Shown piece by piece: positions 23,165-34,380 of a DNA stretch of 64,000 bases (positions are counted from its first letter, which is position 1; the number at the start of each line of letters is the position of its first letter). Under the pieces are notes generated by a model, which was not told where the DNA came from, searched no databases, and saw only the letters and a list, made by a program, of their open reading frames with translations. The DNA comes from Sipunculus nudus (lineage: Eukaryota; Annelida; Sipuncula; Golfingiida; Sipunculidae). The position numbers and the translations under genes are program-made. Where the stretch lies: NCBI GenBank assembly GCA_026874595.1, contig CM049307.1, forward strand, positions 29,858,362 to 29,922,361. The letters are read 5' to 3'.

Positions 23165-23381
23165 CTGTACAGCAACCACACTTGACCTGTGAACACTGCA
23201 GTCCTCTCAGTGTGTCACTTGTCAAATGATCCCCTCAAGTGCACTTGTGTATCCCCTCCCCACCACCAGCAGCACTGGGTTCGTCTTTGGTTTCTGAGTC
23301 CTTTGTGAGGCCAACATTCTGGCGGGAAACATCAGCAGTGCAGCCCAAAACAGTCAAATCGGCCAGACGTGTTCAAGCATT
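23165..23381 (+). other. Candidate noncoding first exon or regulatory block
   Basis: About 215 bp of balanced composition ending in GCATT at 23381, followed at once by GTGAGTATA, a strong match to the 5' splice-site consensus, and then a pyrimidine-rich stretch (TTTTCTTCTTCCTTCCTTCC). Several in-frame stops mean it could only be untranslated. Alternatively a conserved noncoding element with a chance donor. Confidence 0.25.
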
Positions 23382-23564
23382 GTGAGTATATTTTCTTCTT
23401 CCTTCCTTCCTGCTTTAATACTTGCTATGTTATATAATGAAAAATATTGGTAATTAAGTGGAGAGGTTTCCTAGCAAACAAGCCAGTCAGTCTGAAATGT
23501 ATTTATAAGGATAATTACATCAATCCATATATGTTTGTAGTCCATATGTTTGTGTTTGAAATCA

Positions 23565-23566
<2 letters not shown>

Positions 23567-23613
<47 letters not shown>
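23567..23613. repeat. (AT)n microsatellite
   Basis: About 47 bp of uninterrupted AT dinucleotides. It can form a cruciform and gives the tyrosine-isoleucine run of a minus-strand frame that is not a gene. Confidence 0.98.
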
Positions 23614-23616
<3 letters not shown>

Positions 23617-23819
23617 GGAATATGTAAAATGAAGATTGAGGTTCGAATCTGACTTTCAAAACTGAACTTTTGCATATTTTTCTAATCACATACATAATAT
23701 ATATGTATGTGACAACGTGTGTTGTGTAAATAGAGGTATTTGTGCATATATATGTATTCAAATGTGTGTGTGACTGTGTGTGTGATTATATACTAAGTTT
23801 TCTGTACATGTAGTTGATC

Positions 23820-24010
23820 TGTCTTAGTGTCACATATCAGTGTGACTGGCTCCTGAGAAGCTGCCAGGGGGCATTACACCAACTCAAGCAAAGGAAGCCA
23901 AAGCCATTATTGTCTGCCTGAACCTGCTGCATTCCTTAGGTTATATTACATGGCCTATACAGACCATACTATCCCCTCTCTTTCTCCCTCACCTCATTTA
24001 TAAACTTGAG
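23820..24010. other. GC-elevated unique block, candidate regulatory element
   Basis: Unique ~190-bp block between AT-rich stretches, beginning at about CTTAGTGTCACATATCAG and ending in a pyrimidine run (TCCCCTCTCTTTCTCCCTC). No frame or repeat match. Confidence 0.25.
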
Positions 24011-26344
24011 CCACAACAGTGCCAAGGCTGTCATGTTATGCCCTTATAAGCATATTCACTGAAGCCTTACTCTGTCCTTACAAAGTGCAATGTTGACCTC
24101 ATCCCTTATTTCACCTTCATTAAATACTTAATAATGACATTAATGAAGCAAATGACCATGGCATTATATTCACGTTCATATGTTTAAAAAAAATATTTAT
24201 ATATATATTTATATAATGAATATGTATATTATATAGTATTTTACCATAAGATTGTAAAACATAATTTTTATGAAATTACATTGGTAATTTTTTTATAAGA
24301 TTATTCAATTAGAAGTTCAATAGAAAAGGTGGCAAAATTGAATATTAAAATAAAATGAATAAATTAAATATTAGGAAAAGATGAAAAAAAAACTTAATAA
24401 TAATTTTGATGTCCTGAAAGTACTACATGCAGTACATAAAGTTGCAGTCACTTGAAAATGTCACATTTTTAAACTCCTTTATACAGACCGCCATTTTGAT
24501 GGAAAAAAATTGTAGCCTTTTAAGGGAGAGGTCTTATACTAAAACACTGAGCATGCAGGTATGGGAATCAGTTCTGGACTTGACATAGGATATTGCTGCT
24601 TTTAGGCCTGGCTGGTAAAGTGAGAATTATACAGACACTTTTATGAAAAAAATTTGTATAAAATTTTAAGTTACCATTTTAAACATGTTTAAATAAGAAT
24701 TAGTAACTTTAAGTGATAAAAAAGTATCAATGTAAAAAGTAAAAATGGGGCAAAAGTGTTTGAAAACTTTTTCAATTATTTTATGTACTTGAAGCACTAT
24801 ATGCATGCATAAAGGTTACAGTTAGCGATTAAAAGGGGTATATAATAATCAGTAAAATATATGTTATTAAAAAGTTAATAATTGAACAAATCATGATTTT
24901 CACTGAGCATTTACAAAAATGATAGTAAATACATAAGAAACCATTCCATGCTTAAGGGTGTCATTCAGTGCTACTTAATTCCCATTAAAGTGGTCATCTA
25001 GAGGTAAAATATATTTAATATAACAAGCGATTTTAGTAAAGTGCTTCACTCATGTTTATAATATGACATCCATGTTATTGTGATTATGACATTACTTATT
25101 ACCATTATTGTTTCATAAAATCTTAAAAGTAAATAAGTAAAAGCATAAAAACCTGGTTGTGTCACTATTTAAGTTTGGAATATTAGTGGCTATGTTGAGT
25201 TCTGAATAGAAAACCAGTAAGCTGTTGGAGCTCACTGTGACATATACTGATACATAAATACAAGTGGCCGAATGCATATGTGTCTAAAATAACAACAGGC
25301 CACGAGTCCTGATGCTCAGCTGAATTTTCCTATTATATTAATTTACCAAATCCTACCATACTGAAAAGAGGATAGTCTTTTTTATATTGTTATAACTCCG
25401 GATTTACTATACATATTAGAGAACTTTAATTTTTTTAATTAAATCTTATTTTTTTCATCCAAACTTTCTTTAATGTATATTTAAAACAAAATATTGCCAT
25501 ATCCTATTAAAAGTTGGTTTATTCTGCCTAATATGTCATCATAGTTAATTTCCTTTAATCTGATATTGTATTTACTTATCAAGAGGGTATAAATAGTAAT
25601 ATTTTGGTTGTTGACTTTGCTTGCACACTCAGCATCTAGGCAAAAAGTGCAATATAGCAGTGAACAAGTTAACTCATATAAAAAATACATGGTGGGCAGC
25701 GCATGGCTAGGATTTTACACTATTCAGCTCAGTTGGCAATGCAAATGAAATTTGCTGCCCATGTGCAACTCAGGAGGAAATATATATTTTCTCGGAGGAG
25801 TGGGCAGTGTTTGTGGCATTATCATTTTTGCAATATACTTTTTGTTTACATTACATACATATTGACTGATTTTTTTTATGTTTATACCATGAAAAAGGCA
25901 TATGTGACTGTTTACATTTAACCAAACATAATGAAACTAAAGATGTATTGTCAAAAAAGTATGCTCCTTTTTTGCTATACCTACTGGCTGAATTGAACAT
26001 AAAGATTTAACCCTTCTATGCTGGTAATATGCTTTTAAGACAATGTGGTGTTTACATCTTTGAGCTTAAAAAAACATTATTTGTCCCTTCTTTTGATATG
26101 ATGATTAAAATACACCTTAGAATAATAAAGATGTTTCCTGCCATTGCAAAATTCCTGGTACATACTCAAGGCTTTTCTGAATGCTTAAAAAATCTCTATT
26201 CTTTTCAGATGGCAGCTGTAAATCTGAAGATCGCATTCCAGCAATCAAGTTTCATGGACACTGAAATCAAAATAAATCAGTTCCTTCACTTGATATTATT
26301 CTTGTTAGTTGATGTGTGTTAACACTAAAGGAGAAACATCTACA
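24011..26344. other. Long AT-rich gene-free stretch
   Basis: More than 2.3 kb of AT-rich DNA. Small frames at 25481-25690 (minus), 25703-25921 and 26029-26322 (plus, 97 codons) have hydrophobic/lysine-rich random-looking composition and no domain. No repeat from the window recurs here. Confidence 0.6.
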
Positions 26345-26624
26345 GGGTGAAATTTTAACATAACTTGACATTTACATGAAATTAATTTGACGTTAAAGTG
26401 ACCACAAATTTAGATCAAAATCTTGATGTCAAAACTTTTGACGTCAATTTGATCTGCAAACTAAGCCTGTTCTTGACATCATTTTGACATCAATGTTTGA
26501 CATCAATTTGATGCCTAAATTTTGACGTCAATTTGACTTTAAAATTAAACCTGTTTTTGAAATCATTTTGACATCAATGTTTGATGTCAATTTGATGTCT
26601 ATTCAACATCAATTGCCCACTGGG
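26345..26624 (-). mobile_element. Repeat end with TGCCCACTGGG terminus and TTGACGTCAA words
   Basis: Reverse-complement counterpart of 22455-22735. It carries many TTTTGACGTCAATTTG, TTTGACATCAAT and TTTGATGTCAATTTG words and ends ATTGCCCACTGGG. An internal near-duplication is visible (the TTGACATCAATTTGATG block repeats about every 105 bp). Confidence 0.5.
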
Positions 26625-26749
26625 AATGCTTACATATTACAACAAAATATAGAACAACTGTTGATAAAATGTGTTAAGAAAAAAATGATGACTAAAGACC
26701 TTTTCAACTGGAAAAAAGAAAAGCAAAAACCAATCAAAGGAAAGATATA

Positions 26750-27060
26750 ATCCCTCAAAGCCTCACACTGCCTCATTTTCATGATAAAGTCCTTTGTGGT
26801 TGAGGGACCACACAAACTAGCACACAAGACTTTGTGACATCTGGTAAAAGGCACAGTGGGAGCTAATCATGTTCAGTAACACAATTTGAACAAGATCAGA
26901 CAACAATCAGGTCTGCTGATGACACAAGGGAAATAGCAAAGGTCTGGGACACCACCACCCTCCACAACTGAAACAGGTTGCCACCTCTCTCACCAAGCTA
27001 TTTCTGTCACATGCAAATTGGTTTTGGGGAGAAAACACAAGGAGTGAGTGTTATGTCAGG
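26750..27060. other. GC-elevated unique block with paired RUNX-like sites
   Basis: Non-repetitive block of balanced composition. A perfect short dyad, TGTGGT (26795-26800) and ACCACA (26807-26812) around TGAGGG, gives two convergent RUNX-type words. Other words include GCTAATCATG and CATGCAAATTGG (octamer-like). Candidate enhancer; composition and motifs only. Confidence 0.35.
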
Positions 27061-27592
27061 TATTTTAGGCCAAATGTTTCTAAATAGATGTGTACATATA
27101 TTACCATGGCTATTTTAAGATTGTGTGGTTGGTCAGGAAGACATAAACACCAACAACTAAAGTTGGCAACAATAAGATATTTTCTGTATAAATACTTCAA
27201 AGACTTGGAATCATAAATAGTTATTTTTTCAAATAGTAGGACCAATTGTGGCATACGTGTGTACTTTCCCATGGCTGAAAGCTGACAAATAATGCCATAT
27301 ATACATTTGTCTGACAGAAAAATGAAGTGCTTTTTTTAGGCATCTGTAACTTAACTTTGGTGAACTTAAGTGAATGATGTAAATCATTTTATGAGCTCTT
27401 AATGTTAATGCCATCATGATAATAACATACTGTAGTTGTGATAATGACCCCCATCTAAGTAGTCTTCAACCTGTGCCCATATAAATATATGAACAAGTTC
27501 ACAAAAATATTTTAGTTATCTCACTCAAATGGATTTTTTATGGTGGTAGCTGTGGCACCAAAAATCAGACAAACCATCTAAAACTAGAATAT
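27061..27592. other. AT-rich intergenic DNA
   Basis: No gene or repeat recognised. Minus-strand frames of 73 and 62 codons lack motifs. Confidence 0.6.
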
Positions 27593-28474
27593 CAGCAGAA
27601 TCTGACAAAAGCCCTCAGCCAAAAGAACAGTGTTTATAGGTGGTAACAGTAACAAGTACAAAATATTTGTTCTCTCATGGATGTATATCTGTATATGTCT
27701 CAGTTATAAATTTAAACTGTAGAGGTATGTACCATGTTTCATAACAATCCACCATATGCTTGTAGAAGATATTATGCACACAAGGCCAAAGTTGAAAAAT
27801 TCGATAAAAATTCATTAAAATCAGAAATTGTAGGTAGTGCCCCCAAACTTGTGCAGCAGGTACAGACCATCAGTCCAAATGATCATAGTAAGTTTTGTGA
27901 AAATCCACCCAATGGTCTCTGAGAATTAAGCTTCTAAGGGTTTTTTTATATTCAGCTCTAAAACATAGAAAAATAGATCAAGGTCACGTACCCATCTTCG
28001 AACTTGACTGAGATATTGTCGATATAAATCTTAACTGATGAAATAAAATTCCCATGGTGAATCCTTTTAGATCTAGATATCCCGCTTACAAGGCCAAAGT
28101 TGAAAAATCTGATAAAAATTCATTAAAAATCAGAAATTGTAGGTGGCGCCACCAAACTTGTGCAGCAGATAGAGACTATCAGTCCCAATTATCATAGTAA
28201 GTTTTGTGAAAATCCTCCCAATGGTCTCTGAGAATTAAGCTTCTAAGTGTTTTTGTATAATCAGCTCTAAAACGTAGAAAAATGGGTCAAGGTCACCCAT
28301 TTTTGAACTTGACCAAGATTTTGTTGATATACATCTTCAGCGAAGAAATAAAATTCCTATGGTGAATCCTTTTAGAGATATTCCGCTCACAAGGTAAAAG
28401 TTAACGAATGCCGGACGGACGGACAGCTTGGGTGATGACAATAGCCAATCAGCCTAAGGGCTGAGGGCTAAAAA
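27593..28474 (+). mobile_element. Family V element
   Basis: Starts ACTAGAATATCAGCAG, then AAAGCCCTCAGCC (subterminal motif). The core contains two ~308-bp tandem units starting AAGGCCAAAGTTGAAAAAT at 27782 and 28090, the second carrying AGGTGGCGCCACC. A short CGGACGGACGGACAG tract precedes a 29-bp 3' hairpin at 28442-28470 and A4. A second copy lies at 58512-59175. It is non-autonomous, with no protein-coding frame. The architecture is Helentron-associated-like. Confidence 0.8.
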
Positions 28475-29039
28475 CTAAAAAATTCACTACTAGTCACTAC
28501 TGGTAGTTTCTTGGAAAATCTATTCTTTTATTAATTTCAGGAAACAGCTTGTTTTGTTAGTATTTCTGAATCTGTCCAAACATAAAGAAACATATTTCTC
28601 ATAAAGTTATCAAGCAGAGTGGAATATGATGCAAATTCATTCTTTCTTCCAACATAAGATAATTAAACTGCATACACAAAAAATATAGGTGTGGAACCAA
28701 TTTAACCAGACAGAATCAATCCTCAAGACAACCTCACTTTAAAAATTTATCAACAGTCAGCATATCATTGCTGAGAAAAGCAGTTTATTCATATGTGATC
28801 CATATTTTTTTGCCTGCGCATGTGCACCAGTAGTGTAGTGATAAAGTTGGCTGCCCTTAAATTTAAATCTTGAAATAAACACCACATGCCGTTTGTTCCT
28901 CATTAACCACTGGTAATCGGGAGATCTGATATTCTTGAAAGTGATGATTCTTTTTACAATGCCATACCTTGTGTAAAGGTGTGCTTCATCTTTTAATTAA
29001 GCCTCCATAGAATATGAGTGATGATTAAACTCAGGTTAA
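28475..29039. other. AT-rich intergenic DNA
   Basis: No recognised repeat or gene. Near 28830-28865 a weak tRNA-like phrase (AGTAGTGTAGTGATAAAG) might be an old SINE head, but no B box follows. Confidence 0.55.
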
Positions 29040-29300
29040 CCATGTCCCGGCTGTTTGTCTACAGGTACTAATACAGGAAGCTGCGAGTCCTGAGAGCAGT
29101 AAGCCCCGGAAGTGTAATTAATAGCCCAGTCTAATGGCCATTGTAAATTCATGGGGCTGGTTTAACGGGGCAGTCCTGAGTGATGCAGGACTGTTAGCCA
29201 GTCCAGTACCTGGTCATTCAGTGCAGCTGTTGTGATATGTGTAATGACAGGCTGATTAATGAATGCTTCTGGTCAGTTACAGGACCTCCATTCTGTATAC
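29040..29300. other. GC-elevated unique block with homeodomain words, candidate enhancer
   Basis: A ~260-bp block of balanced composition containing GTGTAATTAATAGCCC, TGTAATGACAGGC and TGATTAATGAATGC, which hold TAATTA and TGACAG cores typical of homeodomain/TALE sites. It also has an inverted phrase (GCAGTCCTGAGTGATGCAGGACTG, shown here in parts: GCAGTCCT and AGGACTG). No coding frame. Among the best candidates for a developmental regulatory element here. Confidence 0.4.
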
Positions 29301-30269
29301 TGTGGAACCACATAAAACCATACTGATCAATAATACATAAGGTCATTATGTTACATTTTTTAATATTATTAATGTTAGAATAATGGATCCAGGTATAGAA
29401 TATTATGTTCAGTCTTAGTTCATACCATGAAAAAAAATGAAATTGAAAATAATCATAACTGTCTTTGTTTTTTAGATATTTATAAAATGTATCTTATACA
29501 TGTAACACATGAAAAAATACCCCCCAGTAAAAACTATCAGCATGGAATAAAATATCCAAAATTTACTGTTCTCCTCAGGAAAGCGGCAGCATAACTTGTG
29601 AGTGATAATGCCAGTATATCAAGTATTATCTACCAGTGCTTCCTATGTATTAATGCCTGTAATGCAGGGTTCTTCATATATTTTCAATAAATTAGGTTTC
29701 CTGAATGAATGAAACCCCAAAAATATATCTGAATGCAGGCTGTGACCTGGATCGAGATGTGTTCATACAAGGTCAGAAGTTTAAGTAATTTCAAATGTAT
29801 ATTTGAAGATGTGTAGCAATCAAATCTTAAAGTGATATTTATATTGGCAAATACTTAGACAAAACTTCATAAAGATCAGATCAGAAATATTGTTCTAATT
29901 GATATCTGTAAACTGATGAAATAAGGCAAGGAAGAGGGGAAATTATGCTACAGTAGTCCATGGTTCACAGTAATCAAGATCTGGAGGGGGAAAAAAAACA
30001 AATTTAACTAAATGCTCAATCAATATTTGCAGGATAATTTATTCTTTTCAAATCAACTCATTCCCACAAAAAGACGGATGATTGGAAATTCGTTTTTACC
30101 TAATAACTGGTGATTTGGGACATTTGAAGCTTGAGGTGATTTAAGAGTATCAAGTTCATGTTTTTTAACTGAAACTCTTTACAGTCATGATAAATACAAA
30201 CAGTCTGAAAAATTAAGCCAAACTTTCAAATATAGCCCTAGTCATTTTTTAACTCTGCTTTGGAACCAC
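29301..30269. other. AT-rich intergenic DNA
   Basis: Nothing recognised. No significant frames or repeats. Confidence 0.6.
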
Positions 30270-30560
30270 CAATATCACATATGATCATTGTGGCATAAAG
30301 AGTTAAAAAGAGCAATTCTTGTCATTTCATTGCTGTTTCCGGCCGATCCAGCATGCCTGTGAGGACAGATAAGAAGGAAGCCTGTCCCTTGGTGGCTCTT
30401 GCCGTGGAGATAATTTTCTGTTATTTCTTTCATTAAATATCTGCAAGCTTCTGTCTCTGTCTTAAAATTCAGCCCACTCCCCCTGGATACAGACACAAAC
30501 CACACAGCACATAAATCTGACCCAAACATTGATGCAGAAGTCAAACCAAGCTATTTTTAG
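30270..30560. other. GC-elevated unique block, candidate regulatory element
   Basis: Unique block with balanced composition, bounded by AT-rich DNA. An 89-codon minus-strand frame (30275-30544) spans it but has no identifiable domain or flanking splice-site pattern that I trust. An unrecognised exon on the minus strand is possible. Confidence 0.3.
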
Positions 30561-31294
30561 CTGTTATTGCCACTTTGGGTTTTTTACATCAAAATATTTC
30601 TGCTCCAGTTGCTGATGATACTATATGAGAAATAAAAATTAAATATAAACATTTGAATATGCACACTTTTGAACTCTCAGTTAATGACTTTGTATTCTAA
30701 TTGTTTTATTATTTCATCAAATTAACTTTAACACAAGTTTACCAGAAGGGTAAATATTCTTAAGTAAAATTCCTTAAATATCAATAAGCTTTCCTCTGAT
30801 GTTATTATTATAGAGCAGATATGTATGTACAAATATAAGCAAATAGTTTTACTTAAAGGTATCAAAACAGGTAAGCAAATGTATAATAAAAAAGAAAAAA
30901 AAATAATTTTTGGAAAGCTAACTACCAGCAGACCAGAATGTGCAAGTTAAATGGAAGAGTACTGTGGATATTGGGGATTTTTCATATGTAAAGCTCAAGA
31001 AGCTAATTGTAAGGCTTTGTTCACTTGTTAACATAAATACTTACATAAATCTTAAGTAAAAATATATCTTAGAAAAATTAGTCTAATGAGCTCTATAAAC
31101 ATCAGCAGTTGTGTTGTTCCATCATGTAGAAAAATGAGTATCATACAATTAAGATGCTCAAGTATTCTCCATTAAGACTATTTAACATTTATAAGAGATA
31201 ACAGTGATCTTATAATAAAGGCGTAATCAATACTACACTGCAATTTATGCAATAAAAAATAAAACAAAACCAGAGATAGATTTTTTAAATTAAA
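30561..31294. other. AT-rich intergenic DNA
   Basis: No gene or repeat recognised up to the 5' end of the family II element. Confidence 0.6.
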
Positions 31295-34200
31295 ACAAGA
31301 GACCCAGGGGTCTAATGTTCACTCTGTGAATTACTGTGCATATTGGCAGGTAATTAAAAATAAATGTTTCAGAAAGATCAGTCCAAGAACCTCAGAGGAG
31401 ACTCTGTTTTGGCAGATTATAACAAATAAATACTTAATGACATATTATGGATAAAAGCAGAAAAGACCATTACAACCTGCTGAAAGTAGCTAAACACAGG
31501 TAGTGCAACCTGCAGGTCAACATCATTAAGCAGTCACATGATCAATATTCCTGTGAAATTTGAAACTAAAGGCTGCAGCAGTTCCTAAGTTATTTGGTAA
31601 CAGAAATTACATCATGTATGGAAACACATCAAGTTGTTTAATTTTGCAATCGACCAAATTTGAAGTTCCGTAGAGACACCATTTTGAAAAAGACTTGATT
31701 GAATTTATACTCAAATTATTCCCCTTCCTCTAAGGAACTGCTGACTATGATTTGAAGGCCAAAATATTAATACTTTATGACATTTCTTGGAAAAAGCAGA
31801 AAAGACCATTACAGCCTGTAGAAAGTAGGTCAACACAGGTGGCGCCACCTGCAGGTCAAAATCATTCAGCAGTCATATAATTAATATTCATGTGAAATTT
31901 GAAACTGAAGGCTGCAGTAGTTCCTCCGTTATTTGGTAACAGACCATACATCATGTATAGAAACACATCAGAATGTCATATTTTGCGATCGACACGATTT
32001 GAAGTTCTGTAGAGACGCCATCTTGAAAATGACCTGACTGAATTTATACTCAAATTATTCCCCTTCCTCTAAGGAACTGCTGACTATGAATTGAAGGCCA
32101 AAATATTAATACTTTATGACATTTCTTGGAAAAAGCAGAAAAGACCATTACAGCCTGTAGAAAGTAGGTCAACACAGGTGGTGCCACCTGCAGGTCAAAA
32201 TCATTCAGCAGTCACATGATCAATATTCATGTGAAATTTGAAACTGAAGGCTGCAGCAGTTCCTCCGATATTTGGTAACAGACAATACATCATGTATAGA
32301 AACACATCAAGTTGCCATATTTTGCAATCGACAGAATTTGAAGTTCTGTAGAGACGCCATCTTGAAAAAGACTTGATTGAATTTATACTCAAATTATTCC
32401 CCTTCCTCTAAGGAACTGCTGACTATAAATTGAAGGCCAAAATATTAATACTTTATGACATTTCTTGGAAAAAGCAGAAAAGACCATTACAGCCTGTAGA
32501 AAGTAGGTCACCACAGGTGGTGCCACCTGCAGGTCAAAATCATTTGGCAGTCATATAATTAATATTCCTGTAAAATTTGAAACTGAAGGCTGCAGCAGTT
32601 CCTCTGATATTTTGTAACAGACAAAACATCATGTATAGAAACACATCATGTTGTCATATTTTGCAATTGACAGAATTCGAAGTTCTGTAGAGATGCCATC
32701 TTGAAAAAGACTTGATTGAATTTATACTCAAATTATTCCCCTTCCCCTAAGGAACTGCTGACTATGAATTGAAGGCCAAAATATTAATACTTTATGACAT
32801 TTCTTGGAAAAAGCAGAAAAGACCATTACAGCCTGTAGAAAGTAGGTCACCACAGGTGGCACCACCTGCAGGTCAAAATCATTTGGCAGTCATATGATTA
32901 ATATTTCTGTAAAATTTGAAACTGAAGGCTGCAGCAGTTCCTCCGATATTTGGTAACAGACAATACATCATGTATAGAAACACATCAAGTTGTCATATTT
33001 TGCTATTGACAGAATTTGAAGTTCTGTAGAGATGCCATCTTGAAAAAGACTTGATTGAATTTATACTCAAATTATTCCCCTTCCTCTAAGGAACTGCTGA
33101 CTATGAATTGAAGGCCAAAATATTAATACTTTATGACATTTCTTGGAAAAAGCAGAAAAGACCATTACAGCCTGTAGAAAGTAGGTCAACACAGGTGGCG
33201 CCACCTGCAGGTCAAAATCATTTGGCAGTCATATAATTAATATTCCTGTTAAATTTGAAACTGAAGGCTGCAGCAGTTCCTCTGATATTTTGAAACAGAC
33301 AAAACATCATGTATAGAAACACATCAAGTTGTCATATTTTGCAATTGACAGAATTTGAAGTTCTGTAGAGACGCCATCTTGAAAAAGACTTGATTGAATT
33401 TATACTCAAATTATTCCCCTTCCTCTAAGGAACTGCTGACTATGAATTGAAGGCCAAAATATTAATACTTTATGACATTTCTTGGAAAAAGCAGAAAAGA
33501 CCATTACAGCCTGTAGAAAGTAGGTCACCACAGGTGGTGCCACCTGCAGGTCAAAATCATTTGGCAGTCATATAATTAATATTCCTGTAAAATTTGAAAC
33601 TGAAGGCTGCAGTAGTTCCTCCGATATTTGGTAACAGACAATACATCATGTATAGAAACACATCAAGTTGCCATATTTTGCAATCGACAGAATTTGAAGT
33701 TCTGTAGAGATGCCATCTTGAAAAAGACTTGATTGAATTTATACTCAAATTATTCCCCTTCCTCTAAGGAAATGCTGACTATGAATTGAAGGCCAAAATA
33801 TTAATACTTTATGACATTTCTTGGAAGAAGAGGAAAAGACCATTTCATCCCGCAGAAAGAAGGTTAACACAGGTGGTGCCACCTGCAGGTCAAAATCATT
33901 TGGCAGTCATATAATTAATATTCCTGTAAAATTTGAAACTGAAGGCTGCAGCAGTTCCTCTGATATTTTGTAACAGACAAAACATCATGTATAGAAACAC
34001 ATAAAGTTGTCATATTTTGCAATCGACAGAAGTTCTGTAGAGATGCCATCTTGAAAATGACCTGACTGAATTTACACACAAAGTATTCCCCTTCTTTCAA
34101 GGAACTGTTGACTATGATTTTAAGGCCAAAATCTTAATACTTTATGACTTATCTTGGAAGAATGGGAGAAGACCATTTTGTCCCGCAGAAAGTAGGTCAA

Positions 34201-34380
34201 CATAGGTGGCGCCACCAAAAGCTTATTTTTGCATGTCCAGTCCATGATCATTAATTCTGCAAAGTTTCATGAAGGTAGCTGCTGTGGCTGTTGAGATATT
34301 TGGTAACAGACGGTGGACAGTGGACAGTTGACAGCGGACGCTGCGCCATGGCATAAGTTCACAAAGTGAACTAAAAAAAA
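31295..34380 (+). mobile_element. Family II element with a 339-bp tandem core
   Basis: 5' end ACAAGAGACCCAGGGGTCT, then ATGTTCAC. The 3' end has GGACAGTGGACAGTTGACAG, then GCATA and a perfect hairpin AGTTCAC, AAA, GTGAACT (34356-34372), then A8. The GTTCAC motif near the 5' end is complementary to the 3' right arm. The body is the 339-bp array below. Minus-strand frames of 61-63 codons repeat with the array and are not genes. No transposase. Family I copy 1 begins inside its terminal A-run. Confidence 0.85.
31420..34340 (+). repeat. 339-bp tandem array, nine units
   Basis: The CA(C/T)AGG word ends at 31500, 31839, 32178, 32517, 32856, 33195, 33534, 33873 and 34206, giving seven exact 339-bp steps and one of 333. 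Middle units are more alike than the first and last, as expected when arrays are homogenised by unequal exchange. Each unit has a near-palindrome AGGTGG(C/T)GCCACCTGCAGG just after the anchor, so the sites recur at 339-bp spacing. Confidence 0.97.

Noticed and set aside
23638..23650. B-box-like GGTTCGAATCT
   Set aside because: No A box at proper spacing; lies next to the (AT)n tract; likely chance.
31420..34340. CRISPR-like array
   Set aside because: Units are 339-bp contiguous tandem repeats without unique spacers, and the context is eukaryotic.
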